64,000 nucleotides of DNA. It comes from Rhodobacteraceae bacterium M382 (GTDB lineage Bacteria; Pseudomonadota; Alphaproteobacteria; Rhodobacterales; Rhodobacteraceae). Shown here in pieces: positions 45,426 to 54,702 of the stretch. Below the pieces are notes generated by a model. The model had not been told where the DNA came from, did no database searches, and saw only the letters and a program-made list of their open reading frames with translations. A program made the position numbers and the translations under genes. Every line of letters begins with the position of its first letter. The first letter of the stretch is position 1. The DNA is taken from the NCBI GenBank assembly GCA_025141015.1, contig CP081098.1, forward strand, positions 2,610,501-2,674,500, given 5' to 3'.

Positions 45426-46607
45426 ATGAACGGAGCCGACACAGCATGGATCACGGTGGCAACCGCCCTGGTCCTCTTTATGACATTGCCTGGATTGGCG
45501 TTGTTTTACGGTGGACTTGTACGTGCGCGAAATGTGCTCAGCGTGTTCATGCATTGCTATGCGATTGCCTGTTTGATGAGCGTTCTGTGGTTCTTCCTGG
45601 GGTATTCCATTGCCTTTGGCCCCGGTGAAAGCGGGATCTGGGGCGGGTTGGACAAGGCCATGTTGACAGGTGTCACCGTCGACAGCCTGTCGGGCACCCT
45701 GCCCGAGGTGCTGTTTTTTGCCTTTCAGATGACATTTGCCATCATCACCCCGGCCCTGATTGTAGGGGCCTATGTCGAGCGGGTCGGCTTTGGTTTTGTG
45801 CTGCTGTTTTCATCCCTGTGGATGCTGGTCTGTTATGCGCCGGTTGTGCATTGGATCTGGGGTGGCGGCATGTTGGCCGACGGCGGTATCTTTGGCGACA
45901 TTGGGGTCCGTGACTTTGCCGGTGGCATCGTGGTGCATGAAACAGCCGGTCTGGCGGCGCTGATCGTGGCGTTCTTTCTGGGGCCGCGCAAACACCGCAC
46001 GACCCCGCCGCACAACCCCGGGTTTGTGATGATCGGTGCCGGGATGCTGTGGGTTGGCTGGTTCGGCTTCAACGGCGGCTCGCAGCTGGCCGCAGACGGT
46101 GGCGCGGCCATGGCAATCACCGTGACACACATCTCGGCCGCAACCGCCTCTTTGACCTGGGCGCTGTGGGAAAAGATCAAATATGGCAAGGCCTCGCTGG
46201 TCGGGCTGGTCACAGGGACCATCGCCGGGTTGGCTTCGATCACCCCGGCATCCGGGTTTGTCGGTCCCATCGAGGCGTTGATCATCGGTGCCATCGCCGG
46301 GGTGCTGTGTCAGGAGGCGGTGAACCTGGTGCGCAACAAACTGAAAATCGACGACACGCTGGATGTGTTTGCGGTTCACGGTGTGGGCGGTATCTTTGGC
46401 ACCATCATGATCGCGCTTTTTGGTGCGGGCACCTGGGCCGCGCAGCTGGGTGGGCTGGTCGTTGTCGGTCTCTTTACCACCATTGTCACCGTGGTTCTGG
46501 TCAAGATCTGTGCCGCAATCACGCCGTTGCGTGTCGATTTGGAAACCGAAACCAACGGTCTGGACCTCAGCGTTCATGGCGAACGCGCCTATGACATGAG
46601 CAGCTGA
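45426..46607 (+). CDS. amtB: Ammonium transporter AmtB
   Basis: Amt/MEP channel of 393 residues with about 11 membrane helices. The LPGLALFYGGLVRARNVLS N-terminal signature, the twin pore histidines (VVHETAG and FAVHGVGGIFG) and GWFGFNGGSQLAADGGAA are visible. No signal peptide precedes the first helix. Usually amtB follows glnK; here no PII gene is adjacent, so its blocker must be encoded elsewhere. The 151-base upstream gap has a TATTAT near 45342 that could be a -10 element. Control by NtrC is likely but no site was identified. Confidence 0.94.
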   Translation: MNGADTAWITVATALVLFMTLPGLALFYGGLVRARNVLSVFMHCYAIACLMSVLWFFLGYSIAFGPGESGIWGGLDKAMLTGVTVDSLSGTLPEVLFFAFQMTFAIITPALIVGAYVERVGFGFVLLFSSLWMLVCYAPVVHWIWGGGMLADGGIFGDIGVRDFAGGIVVHETAGLAALIVAFFLGPRKHRTTPPHNPGFVMIGAGMLWVGWFGFNGGSQLAADGGAAMAITVTHISAATASLTWALWEKIKYGKASLVGLVTGTIAGLASITPASGFVGPIEALIIGAIAGVLCQEAVNLVRNKLKIDDTLDVFAVHGVGGIFGTIMIALFGAGTWAAQLGGLVVVGLFTTIVTVVLVKICAAITPLRVDLETETNGLDLSVHGERAYDMSS

Positions 46608-46640
46608 TACCTTCAGTCAACCGCTCTCTCGGGGGCACGG

Positions 46641-46667
46641 AAACGGGGTCTTTACAGGCCCCGTTTT
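46641..46667 (+). terminator. Intrinsic terminator of amtB
   Basis: AAACGGGG (46641-46648) pairs with CCCCGTTT (46659-46666), ten-base loop, T run at the right end. A-rich on the left arm, so it may also stop the converging MmgE/PrpD transcript, whose stop codon is at 46669. Confidence 0.8.
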
Positions 46668-46668
46668 G

Positions 46669-47967
46669 CTATTCGGACACCAAGGCCGCCAAATCTTCGA
46701 CCGCGCCCCCCCCACGCAACAGCGACCAGATGGCGCGGGCGCTTGTTTCTCCGATCAAATTTTGGGCTTTTTCGCGCACACGCGCCTCGCGGTCCGTCAT
46801 CTCCATCGGTGCGGCCAGATCATGATGAGCCTCGCGCCGCACACCGTCACGGCGCAACACCGTGACAACCGCTTCGGTTTCGCTCAGGCTGTCATCGGCT
46901 TCGACCCGGACCATGGCGCGCAGTCCCCTGACCTTGGGATCTGCACAGATCTGATCGGTATAGGAGTCGAGACGGGCGGTGTCATACCCCAGCGCCCGCA
47001 TGGCCAGGACCGTCCCATAGGAAAATTTGGCCCCCAACCCGGTTGTCGGCATCGGTTGGTTGCACACGCTCATCCACCGGGGATGGGTGCGCACCGACAA
47101 TTCCGCAATCTCGGGCGCGGCCAGATCCAGATCGCGCGCCGCCTCAAGAGCTGCGTGCAGCCCGTGACAGCAGGCGTGAAATTTGTGGCTGACCGTCTCG
47201 AACAACCAATGCTCCCCCAGCCCCGCCAGCGCCTTGTCGATGTCCCCCGCCCCATGATGGGTGGCCGCAAAGCCGAATTCGCCGGACATTGCGTCAGGGT
47301 TGGCCTGGAACCCCCGCGCTACCAAAAGAGCCGCCTCGACCCCGCAGGATGCGGCAAGACCGGCATTATAAGGTTTTGCCATCGTTCCGAACTGGACCTT
47401 GAGCCCGGCTGCGCGGGTTGCTGTCAGCCCCAGAACCTGTGTCATGGCCTGCGCATCCAAACCAGCCAACCGCCCGGCTGCAACAGCGGCCCCAAAGGCC
47501 CCGGCCGTGGCGGTTTGATGAAATCCGCGCTGATAATGCCCGCGCCCCAACCACACACCGACCCGGATCGACACTTCCATCCCGACCAGCGCCGCCTCCA
47601 ACACTCCGGCAATTGCACCGCCCTGGCGTTCTCCCATGGCCAATGCGGCCGGAAAAACAGCCACTGACGGATGGCCGATATGGGCAAAATGGGTGTCGTC
47701 ATAATCCAGCGCATGGCTGACCGTGCCATTGACCAATGCCGCCATGCGCACAGGCGCTGCGCCACCACCAAACAGCCGCGCCTGAGGCGCGCCGCCTTCT
47801 TCGGTGGCCTGTGCCCGCAGAATCCGCGAGACAGGTTCAGCGCTGCCCGCGCGTCCCACCGCCAGCCAGTCCAGAGCCGACAACACGGTGGTTTGTCGCG
47901 CCGGCCCCGACGGGGTTACCGGAGCGGTTGCAAAATCTGCCAGTCGGGTCGTGAAACTGTCTGCCAT
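46669..47967 (-). CDS. MmgE/PrpD family protein
   Basis: Protein of 432 residues of the 2-methylcitrate dehydratase-like fold. The N-terminal half has LVNGTVSHALDYDDTHFAHIGHPSVAVFPAALA (about 94-126), the family signature with DDTH; VEVSIRVG-like MEVSIRVG and FHQTATAGAFGAAVAAGRL follow. PrpD dehydrates methylcitrate, but many relatives act on other substrates, and no prpBC genes are nearby, so the substrate is unknown. Located 23 bases downstream of the COQ10-like gene stop, on the same strand. Confidence 0.87.
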   Translation of the reverse strand: MADSFTTRLADFATAPVTPSGPARQTTVLSALDWLAVGRAGSAEPVSRILRAQATEEGGAPQARLFGGGAAPVRMAALVNGTVSHALDYDDTHFAHIGHPSVAVFPAALAMGERQGGAIAGVLEAALVGMEVSIRVGVWLGRGHYQRGFHQTATAGAFGAAVAAGRLAGLDAQAMTQVLGLTATRAAGLKVQFGTMAKPYNAGLAASCGVEAALLVARGFQANPDAMSGEFGFAATHHGAGDIDKALAGLGEHWLFETVSHKFHACCHGLHAALEAARDLDLAAPEIAELSVRTHPRWMSVCNQPMPTTGLGAKFSYGTVLAMRALGYDTARLDSYTDQICADPKVRGLRAMVRVEADDSLSETEAVVTVLRRDGVRREAHHDLAAPMEMTDREARVREKAQNLIGETSARAIWSLLRGGGAVEDLAALVSE

Positions 47968-47990
47968 GTCAAAGCCCCCCTAAAGGCGGC

Positions 47991-48437
47991 TCAGCCATAC
48001 AACTCTGCCGCGCGGTGTTCGAATGCCCGTACTATGCGATGCATCGCCTCATTGAATACAACACCGATGATGCCCTGCAATACCGCATTGCGGAACTCAA
48101 AATCGACAAAAAAGGAGACATCGCACCCTCCGTCATCGCAGCTTTCGAAACTCCAGTTGGATTTCATGTATTTGAAAGGCCCATCCAGATATTCGGTGTC
48201 GATCTTCATATCATCGGGAAACAGGGTGACACGGCTGCCAAAGCGTTCGCGAAAGACCTTGAAGGAAATCACCAGATCCGCCTCCAGCACTTCGGCCGCG
48301 CCCAACGGCGTCTTTGACCGGATCCGCGCCGCGGCACACCAGGGCAGAAACGTCGGGTATTGGGCCACATCCGCGACCAGATCGTACATCTGCTGAGCAG
48401 AATAGGGCAGATGGCGGGTTTCGGAATGCGTCGGCAT
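47991..48437 (-). CDS. COQ10/RatA-like ubiquinone-binding START-domain protein
   Basis: Protein of 148 residues of the SRPBCC superfamily. [34 protein letters not shown] is the diagnostic N terminus shared by COQ10 and Rat[20 protein letters not shown] and the C-terminal [19 protein letters not shown] fit too. COQ10 homologues deliver ubiquinone to the respiratory chain; RatA of E. coli was also described as affecting ribosomes, so the exact role is uncertain. Divergent from hpt with 75 bases between starts. Confidence 0.9.
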   Translation of the reverse strand: MPTHSETRHLPYSAQQMYDLVADVAQYPTFLPWCAAARIRSKTPLGAAEVLEADLVISFKVFRERFGSRVTLFPDDMKIDTEYLDGPFKYMKSNWSFESCDDGGCDVSFFVDFEFRNAVLQGIIGVVFNEAMHRIVRAFEHRAAELYG

Positions 48438-48512
48438 CGCAACCTGTATGTTTTCTTTTGTTTCGTGGCAGCTGATGTCGTATGGATGCGCCCAAAGATC
48501 AAGGGGGGACAG

Positions 48513-49052
48513 ATGTCACAGCGTCCATATGTCATCGACACAATGATTTCGGCCAAGACGATTGCGGCCCGAATCGAAGAGTTGAGCCGCGAAATCCATG
48601 ACGAATTCGAGGGCACGGACAAGTTGATCGTGGTCGGCCTGTTGCGGGGCAGTTTCGTGTTCATCGCCGATCTGGTGCGTGAATTGGACCTCCCGATCGA
48701 AGTCGACTTCCTCGAAGCATCCTCTTATGGAGACAGCATGCAAAGCAGTCGAGAAGTACGCATTCTCAAAGACTTGCGTGGCGCAATTGAAGGACGTGAC
48801 GTGTTGGTCGTCGAAGATATCGTCGATACCGGGCATACCCTGAACCATGTCACCCACCTATTGGCAAGCCGCAATCCCGCGCGCCTTAAATCCATCGCCC
48901 TGCTGGACAAACCCAGCCGTCGCGAAGTCGATTTCCGCTCGGATTACATCGGCTTTGAAATTCCGGATGAATTTGTCGTGGGGTATGGCATCGACTATGC
49001 CCAACGCAATCGCAACCTCCCGTTTATTGGCAAGGTCCGCTTTGTCGAATAA
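48513..49052 (+). CDS. hpt: Hypoxanthine phosphoribosyltransferase
   Basis: Purine salvage enzyme of 179 residues converting hypoxanthine (or guanine) and PRPP to the nucleotide. The PRPP-binding motif is [14 protein letters not shown] (about 90-103); [16 protein letters not shown] and [18 protein letters not shown] carry other loop residues, and [27 protein letters not shown] is the base-specific region. ATG 48513 follows GGGGGGA by about five bases. It shares no operon with guaA, also in this window. Confidence 0.94.
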   Translation: MSQRPYVIDTMISAKTIAARIEELSREIHDEFEGTDKLIVVGLLRGSFVFIADLVRELDLPIEVDFLEASSYGDSMQSSREVRILKDLRGAIEGRDVLVVEDIVDTGHTLNHVTHLLASRNPARLKSIALLDKPSRREVDFRSDYIGFEIPDEFVVGYGIDYAQRNRNLPFIGKVRFVE

Positions 49053-49113
49053 TCCCACGGCGGGGTCCGATTAACGTTTCCCAATTTTGGCAGGTGCCCC
49101 TAGGCTGACACAG

Positions 49114-49914
49114 ATGCTCTGCCTCATCCGCCGCTTTGTCCGCCAACATTGGCAGGGCCAGATCGCGCCGCTCCCGACGGTATTGATCACCGTTCTAGGG
49201 TTGCGGATGCTGGTCTTTTCCGGTGGCGGCCTGTGGTTGATCCCGGACATTGCGCTGTTGATCTGGCAATTGGTGGGTGCCATTCGATCCTTGCGCCGCC
49301 ATTTGGACAGCGGCCCGCAGTTGGTGGCCTTTTTGGCGGGCCTCGCGGTGGTTGGGATCTGTGTGGTGCTGACGGTTCTGCCGCATCTCGACAGCCTGGC
49401 CCGGCGCAGCGCCGTGGCACCGCCGGTGTGGACGCCGCGCGTGGGCGATGTGACATTGACAGGGACCACGCTTTATCTGCGCGGGCCGGTCGATTTCGAC
49501 ATGTTTGAAACCACACGGCAAATGCTCGCGGCCCATCCGGGCGTTACGCGATTGATTCTAAACAGCGATGGTGGGCTGATCTATGCGGCCAGGGCCGTGG
49601 CTCTGCAGGTACACCACCACCGTTTGGAGACACATGTCGACGGCACCTGTGCCTCGGCCTGCACATTGATCTTTATCGCAGGGGTCCGCCGCAGCCTGGC
49701 ACCCACCGGGCGATTGGGATTCCACGCCTACAAGCTGGACGCCCCCCAACAGCTGTTGGACCCCGTGGCTGAACAGGAAAAGGATCATGCCAGCTTTCGC
49801 GACCAAGGCGTGGACCCGGCCTTTGTTGAACAAATCAGCGATACGCCACATGATCAGATCTGGTTTCCGGATCACGATCGTCTCAGGACAGCCGGTGTCA
49901 CGACCGCGCCGTAA
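49114..49914 (+). CDS. Membrane-anchored ClpP/SppA-fold protein (COG3904-like)
   Basis: Protein of 266 residues. Two or three membrane helices occupy the first 95 residues (LPTVLITVLGLRMLVF, LWLIPDIALLIWQLVGAI, LVAFLAGLAVVGICVVLTVL). The periplasmic part is a ClpP/crotonase-like domain: LILNSDGGLIYAARAVALQV, THVDGTCASACTLIFIAGVRRSL with a Ser in CASAC as likely nucleophile, and LGFHAYKLD with a His. A proteolytic or scaffold role is inferred. ATG 49114 is chosen; a TTG 27 bases upstream is possible. Confidence 0.72.
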   Translation: MLCLIRRFVRQHWQGQIAPLPTVLITVLGLRMLVFSGGGLWLIPDIALLIWQLVGAIRSLRRHLDSGPQLVAFLAGLAVVGICVVLTVLPHLDSLARRSAVAPPVWTPRVGDVTLTGTTLYLRGPVDFDMFETTRQMLAAHPGVTRLILNSDGGLIYAARAVALQVHHHRLETHVDGTCASACTLIFIAGVRRSLAPTGRLGFHAYKLDAPQQLLDPVAEQEKDHASFRDQGVDPAFVEQISDTPHDQIWFPDHDRLRTAGVTTAP

Positions 49915-49921
49915 ACGGAAA

Positions 49922-51085
49922 TCACCGATTGCCTGCTGATGTCTCGATCAGAACCGCAGCAATGGCCGCGCGGAACACTGCAACGCCGATTGGCAGCGCA
50001 GCATCAGGAAAGTCATAGTCCGGGTTGTGCAATTGTGGCTGGTCCTTGCCCGAGCCCAGCCAGAACATCGCAGCCCTGGCGGATGCGCCGAACTGGCCAA
50101 AGTCTTCGGACCAGCGTTGCGGGGTGTGGTGAATTTCCGCCGGGGTTCCTGCCGTCTTACAGGCCCTATCCAGCAGCGCCACCGCCGTGGGATGATTGGT
50201 ACAGGCGTCGAACACATCGTCATAGTCGATGTCTATGTGCAAACCTTGTTCTGCCGCCACGGACCCGGCCACAGATTGCGCCTCGGCGATCAACTGTTCC
50301 ATCCGGTCGTTTGTCACGGTGCGCAAAGTGGCCCAGATCTCGGCCTCGCCGGGCGCAATGCCAAAGGTCGCTTCGCCCATGCGCGCATGGGTCAGGGTCA
50401 CCAGCGCATAGTCCCCCCCCCGATCACCGCCCTGCCCCAGGGCCGCAAGATCCGGCAGCAACCGGACGAGAGTCCCGGCGGGCGAGATCCCGTCCTGCGG
50501 TGCTGCGGCATGTGATGTGCGCCCGGTCAACCGGATCCGCATCCCGCGCGAGGCGCAATTGGCTGGTCCGGCGCAGATCGCCACCTGCCCAAGGGCCAGC
50601 CCCGGCAGATTGTGAAGCGAAAATGCATAATCCGGCGCAATGGAGGCGAACCGCGGGTCGGCCAGGACCGCCGCCGCCCCCTTTCCGGTTTCTTCGGCGG
50701 GTTGAAACAACAGAACGACCCGACCGCGCGCCAAGGGACGCGCGGCAAGCCAATCGGCCAGACCAGCCACGATTGCCATATGCCCATCGTGACCGCACAG
50801 ATGCCCGCGCCCCTCGTGGGTTGACCGATAGCGCGCCTCCGATTGCTCCGGGATCGGCAACCCATCCAGCTCGCATCGGATCATGACAGTGGGTCCCGGT
50901 GTCCCGCTGTCAAACACGGCTGCAACGCCATAACCGCCCAACCCGGAAATCAGGGAATCCGGGGTGTGCCGTGTCAGGGTATCCTCGATAAAGGCAGCCG
51001 TCCGCGCCTCCTGCCCGGACACTTCGGGAATCCGATGCAGGTCATGGCGCAGCTGGGTCAGCCGACGAAAAAGTTCTGGCGTCAT
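49922..51085 (-). CDS. M20-family amidohydrolase
   Basis: Metallo-amidohydrolase of 387 residues (hippurate hydrolase/N-acyl amino acid amidohydrolase group). [15 protein letters not shown] opens the protein; [22 protein letters not shown] (about 91-112) and [15 protein letters not shown] (about 127-141) carry metal ligands and the catalytic Glu, and [15 protein letters not shown] (about 186-200) is the dimerisation-domain His. The substrate is unknown. Its start overlaps the lipA stop by four bases, so it is translated after lipA. Confidence 0.9.
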   Translation of the reverse strand: MTPELFRRLTQLRHDLHRIPEVSGQEARTAAFIEDTLTRHTPDSLISGLGGYGVAAVFDSGTPGPTVMIRCELDGLPIPEQSEARYRSTHEGRGHLCGHDGHMAIVAGLADWLAARPLARGRVVLLFQPAEETGKGAAAVLADPRFASIAPDYAFSLHNLPGLALGQVAICAGPANCASRGMRIRLTGRTSHAAAPQDGISPAGTLVRLLPDLAALGQGGDRGGDYALVTLTHARMGEATFGIAPGEAEIWATLRTVTNDRMEQLIAEAQSVAGSVAAEQGLHIDIDYDDVFDACTNHPTAVALLDRACKTAGTPAEIHHTPQRWSEDFGQFGASARAAMFWLGSGKDQPQLHNPDYDFPDAALPIGVAVFRAAIAAVLIETSAGNR

Positions 51086-52032
51086 TGCGCGCCGAGTTTG
51101 GCATTTCGCGCCGCGCGCAATTGGGCAAAATCATCGCCAGCATGATAGGACGACCGGGTCAGCGGCGTCGCGGAAACCATCAGGAACCCCTTGCCATAAG
51201 CCGCCTTTTCGTAATCCGCGAATTCTTCGGGCGTGACAAAACGATCCACGCGGTGATGTTTTGGCGTTGGTTGGAGGTACTGGCCGATGGTCAGGAAATC
51301 CACATCCGCAGCGCGCATGTCGTCCATCACCTGGCGCACGCCCTGTTCGTCTTCGCCCAGCCCCACCATGACGCCGGATTTGGTGAAAATGGTGGGGTCC
51401 ATCTCCTTTACCCGCTGCAACAGGCGCAGAGAGTGGAAATAGCGCGCGCCGGGGCGTACCGTCGGGTAAAGGCCGGGCACGGTTTCCAGATTGTGATTGA
51501 ATACGTCCGGCTTTGCTTCGACAACGATTTCAAGAACTTCTGGCGCGCACTTCAAGAAGTCCGGGGTCAGGATCTCAATCGTCGTCTTTGGGCTGCGGTG
51601 ACGTACGGCACGAATGGTCTGGGCAAAGTGATCGGCACCACCGTCGGTCAAATCATCCCTGTCCACGCTGGTGATCACCACATGGTTCAACCCCAGCTTT
51701 TCCACCGCATGGGCCACGCGCCCCGGTTCAAAAGCATCCAGCGTATCCGGCTTGCCAGTGGCGATATTGCAGAAGGAACACCCACGGGTACAGATTTCGC
51801 CCATGATCATCATGGTGGCGTGACCCTGCGACCAGCATTCACCGACGTTGGGGCATCCGGCCTCTTCGCAGACGGTGACCAGATTGTTGTCACGCATGAT
51901 CCGGTGAGTATCAGCATAGCCCTTGCCGCCAGGAGCCTTAACCCGAATCCAGCTGGGTTTCTTGGGCTGTTCATTGTCCGGGCGGTGCGCTTTTTCGGGG
52001 TGGCGCTGCTGGGGCAATTTCAGATCACGCAT
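51082..52032 (-). CDS. lipA: Lipoyl synthase
   Basis: Radical SAM enzyme of 316 residues inserting two sulfurs into octanoyl groups on 2-oxoacid dehydrogenases. The auxiliary cluster cysteines are in [14 protein letters not shown] (CX4CX5C), the radical SAM cluster in [13 protein letters not shown] (CX3CX2C), and RSSYHAGD near the C terminus has the conserved RSSY. The N-terminal extension is rich in charged residues. First gene of a two-gene unit with the M20 hydrolase. lipB is not in the window. Confidence 0.97.
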   Translation of the reverse strand: MRDLKLPQQRHPEKAHRPDNEQPKKPSWIRVKAPGGKGYADTHRIMRDNNLVTVCEEAGCPNVGECWSQGHATMMIMGEICTRGCSFCNIATGKPDTLDAFEPGRVAHAVEKLGLNHVVITSVDRDDLTDGGADHFAQTIRAVRHRSPKTTIEILTPDFLKCAPEVLEIVVEAKPDVFNHNLETVPGLYPTVRPGARYFHSLRLLQRVKEMDPTIFTKSGVMVGLGEDEQGVRQVMDDMRAADVDFLTIGQYLQPTPKHHRVDRFVTPEEFADYEKAAYGKGFLMVSATPLTRSSYHAGDDFAQLRAARNAKLGAQ

Positions 52033-52067
52033 GTCGGGTCCCTATCAGGTTGCAGGTTTCTGGTGAC

Positions 52068-52079
52068 ATATCATGATAT
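52068..52079. promoter_or_regulatory. Perfect palindrome upstream of lipA
   Basis: ATATCATGATAT, a 12-base perfect palindrome 36 bases before the lipA start, in an A/T-rich spot unlike its surroundings. It could be an operator for lipA. The rest of the 330-base gap between lipA and the peroxiredoxin gene contains A/T-rich sequence near 52203-52235 and the peroxiredoxin leader hairpin, but no gene. Confidence 0.3.
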
Positions 52080-52323
52080 TTCCGCGCCGTCATCGCGGCA
52101 ATTGGGACCCCGCCATACCTTTGACGCATGGCCCGGGCCCTTGGGATGCCGCGCGATGGCAATCCTGATGAAACCCGGGTTTGTGGGCCAATCCAGTGAC
52201 ATCTTAACATGTTGGTATTTAATATAATTACTTCCGACATCTTTGCCATGCATATCATTGAACAACGGGAAACGGTCTTGGCGTGCAGACATATCTTGCA
52301 CCCTGTTTAGAATCGTTTTAAGC

Positions 52324-52342
52324 GTCTCGCCGGAACCGAGAC
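52324..52342 (+). promoter_or_regulatory. Hairpin in peroxiredoxin leader
   Basis: GTCTCG (52324-52329) pairs perfectly with CGAGAC (52337-52342), seven-base loop, ending about nine bases before the AGGAG ribosome site. A TAGAAT at 52309-52314 upstream could be the -10 element. The stem may modulate translation or mRNA stability. Confidence 0.35.
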
Positions 52343-52362
52343 ATTTGCATCAGGAGTGTGAA

Positions 52363-52911
52363 ATGAAAGCTGGAGTCAGCCTGCCGAACGTGACCTTCAA
52401 GACCCGTGTACGTGACGAGTCGATCGAAGGCCCGAACCCTTTCCGCTGGGAAAACAAGACCACTGCCGACTATTTTGCTGGCAAGCGCGTCGTGTTGTTC
52501 TCGCTGCCTGGCGCCTTCACCCCCACATGTTCGACCTACCAGCTGCCCGGCTTTGAAAATGGCTTTGCCGATTTCCAGGCCCAAGGTGTGGACGCGATCT
52601 ATTGCATGTCTGTGAACGACAGCTTTGTCATGAACAAATGGGCCGAAGCGCAAAACCTGGAAAACGTCGACGTGATCCCAGACGGCTCCGGTGAATTCAC
52701 CCGCAAAATGGGCATGCTGGTCGCCAAGGACAACCTGGGCTTTGGTCAGCGCTCCTGGCGGTATGCCGCCGTGGTCAACAACGGTGTTGTCGAAGCCTGG
52801 TTCGAAGAGCCCGGTCTGGAAGACAACCACGGTGACGATCCTTATGGCGTGTCCTCGCCCGAGACCGTCCTGACCTGGTTGAAAGAACAAGGCGCGCAAT
52901 CCGCAGCCTGA
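52363..52911 (+). CDS. Peroxiredoxin (Prx5 type)
   Basis: Thiol peroxidase of 182 residues reducing hydrogen peroxide and organic peroxides. The peroxidatic Cys sits in PGAFTPTCSTYQLPGF (about residue 51); SVNDSFVMNKWAEAQNLENVDVIPDGSGEFTRKMGM and SWRYAAVVNNGVVEAWFEEPG are the typical Prx5/AhpE-like core. No fused glutaredoxin domain. ATG 52363 has AGGAG seven bases upstream. Monocistronic with a strong terminator. Confidence 0.94.
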   Translation: MKAGVSLPNVTFKTRVRDESIEGPNPFRWENKTTADYFAGKRVVLFSLPGAFTPTCSTYQLPGFENGFADFQAQGVDAIYCMSVNDSFVMNKWAEAQNLENVDVIPDGSGEFTRKMGMLVAKDNLGFGQRSWRYAAVVNNGVVEAWFEEPGLEDNHGDDPYGVSSPETVLTWLKEQGAQSAA

Positions 52912-52933
52912 TCTTTGACGACCGTTTGACGAC

Positions 52934-52967
52934 AAGAGGGCTCTCCCAATCGGGAGAGCCCTCTTTT
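52934..52967 (+). terminator. Strong intrinsic terminator of peroxiredoxin gene
   Basis: Stem of 14 base pairs, AAGAGGGCTCTCCC (52934-52947) with GGGAGAGCCCTCTT (52952-52965), loop AATC, T run to 52967. It stands between this gene and the convergent DUF6456 gene. Confidence 0.92.
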
Positions 52968-52992
52968 GTTCCGGTTCAGGAAACAATGCAGA

Positions 52993-54147
52993 TCAGCCGA
53001 TCATCTGGTCGCCACCGGATAATTCCTCAAAATGCCGCTTTAGCCGTTGCAAGGCGATACGCAGCACTATTTTACCTGAACGCGCCGACCAACCCATTTG
53101 TTTCTCAGCTGTCTCCAATCCCTCTAGATAACAGCAACACCGCAGCGCCACATCGCTGAGCCCCGGCCCCAGATCTCCCAACGCGCGGGCCACCCGATCA
53201 CGCGCTGCGGACGGTCCATCCCCGACCCCGCTGTCCGGCGAAAATCCACCGCGTCCACCACCGGTCAGGAACCGATCCCAATTCTGCGCGATCTTGGGAC
53301 CCATCTGTGCCAGCTCAAAATCTTCGCGCAGACGTTCTCCGGCCCGCACCAGATCCTCGCTCAGAAACGGCTGACCATCGCGATCTTTGCGCCGGGCCAA
53401 TGCGGTCAACGGGCTTTCGGCCATATTATATCGCACACGCCGGGGTTTATCGGCCCCCTCGTCCACGGTCCTGTTTCCAAACACCCGATGCTGGGCAGCA
53501 AAAGGGCTTTGGGCTTCGGCAAACCCGCCTTCCTTGGCAGAACGTGCCCGGTTTTCCGCTTCGGCCAGAATCCGGCTGAGCGCCGCCCGCCCGGTCGATG
53601 TGATGTGATAGCGGCTGATCCGCCCCGGTTGTGGGCAGGTGATCCAATCCTTCAACGCCATGACTTCGGCGATGGCCCGATCCACGACCGCAGTGCGAGC
53701 CGTAGATCCGTCTACACCGTCTCGCACGACAACGGCTTTTTCCATTTCCTCGGCCACGGCCAGAACCGCACCGGTTTCGCACAGACGTCGCAGGACGCGC
53801 AGGGATTCCTGTTCCAGTTCAACAATATCCGGGGTGTTTTCGGTGTGGCGCACAGCAGCATTCATCGGGTCAGTGTCCTTCCTGTCCTCGCTCTTACGCC
53901 CCGTGGGTTCACGCATGTGGGTAAGAGGCGGAAAATGGGTCTTGGCCAAGGCTGACAATGCCGCATCCACCAATGGATCGTCGCGGCGCATTTCCACGCG
54001 ACGGATTTGACGCAACACCGTGGACGCATGACAGCCCGCGACCCGCGCCAAGTCGCGGATCGATTGCCCTGCTTCGGTATGAGCCAAATATCTTTGTGCA
54101 CCTTCTGGTACCCATCCTGGGACGTCTGGCGCGGGCTGATTGTTCAT
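52993..54147 (-). CDS. HTH protein with DUF6456 domain
   Basis: Protein of 384 residues. The N-terminal region has a helix-turn-helix (SIRDLARVAGCHASTVLRQIRRVE, about 29-52), the middle a winged-helix-like part (LKDWITCPQPGRISRYHITSTGRAALSRIL), and the C terminus the conserved block RRVRYNMAESPLTALARRKDRDGQPFLSEDLVRAGERLREDFELAQMGP through CCCYLEGLETAEKQMGWSARSGKIVLRIALQRLKRH, which defines DUF6456. A DNA-binding regulator with alphaproteobacterial distribution is inferred; targets unknown. Divergent from the DUF6477 gene over a 243-base gap. Confidence 0.75.
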   Translation of the reverse strand: MNNQPAPDVPGWVPEGAQRYLAHTEAGQSIRDLARVAGCHASTVLRQIRRVEMRRDDPLVDAALSALAKTHFPPLTHMREPTGRKSEDRKDTDPMNAAVRHTENTPDIVELEQESLRVLRRLCETGAVLAVAEEMEKAVVVRDGVDGSTARTAVVDRAIAEVMALKDWITCPQPGRISRYHITSTGRAALSRILAEAENRARSAKEGGFAEAQSPFAAQHRVFGNRTVDEGADKPRRVRYNMAESPLTALARRKDRDGQPFLSEDLVRAGERLREDFELAQMGPKIAQNWDRFLTGGGRGGFSPDSGVGDGPSAARDRVARALGDLGPGLSDVALRCCCYLEGLETAEKQMGWSARSGKIVLRIALQRLKRHFEELSGGDQMIG

Positions 54148-54390
54148 CTCTGATGTGTCCTTAGATCTGACAGCCTGACCTATTTATCCAGCAGATACCC
54201 CCCGAATTATCAACACAACCTAAGGCTGCATTGGTTACTCGATGGTTAAAATCCGCCAGTTTCACCATCATTGTTTCCATTTGATAAACTGTCGTGAATC
54301 CAGCGTTCGCAAATGTGGCGGCCTCCGCAACACCCGCCATAGTTGTGCCATAAAGTCGCCAAACAGATGAAACGTTGGAAAGGACCCACA

Positions 54391-54690
54391 ATGCAGGACA
54401 TTCTCAGCATGCTGTCATCACTGCGCCGCCCCCGTCTTTTGATCCGGGCCGCGCGAATTGGTGCTCGTGATTACTGCCGGACCCGGCATCTGCAGCGACT
54501 GTTGGGATATGGGGCTATCCCACGTCCAGCGGCTGCGCTGATGCGCCTGGTCGAATTGGAACGGGAAATGGATGACGCCCGCAGGGCCGAAGAGGCTGGC
54601 TATTCGCTGACCCGTCACCTGGATCTGCTGATTGCCATGATGGGCGAGGCGCAGGTGCTCAAAGCAACCCGCGCCCAACCTGTGTCGTGA
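54391..54690 (+). CDS. DUF6477 family small protein
   Basis: Basic, helical protein of 99 residues (MQDILSMLSSLRRPRLLIRAARIGARDYCRTRHLQRLLG). The N-terminal RRPRLLIRAAR and the later ALMRLVELEREMDDARRAEEAGYSLTRHLDLLIAMMGE block match a short family limited to Rhodobacterales, function unknown. AAGGA lies about eight bases before ATG 54391; an in-frame ATG at 54343 would add an unconserved stretch. Convergent with the MttB-like gene, 12 bases apart. Confidence 0.75.
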   Translation: MQDILSMLSSLRRPRLLIRAARIGARDYCRTRHLQRLLGYGAIPRPAAALMRLVELEREMDDARRAEEAGYSLTRHLDLLIAMMGEAQVLKATRAQPVS

Positions 54691-54702
54691 TACCGGGCGC
54701 GC

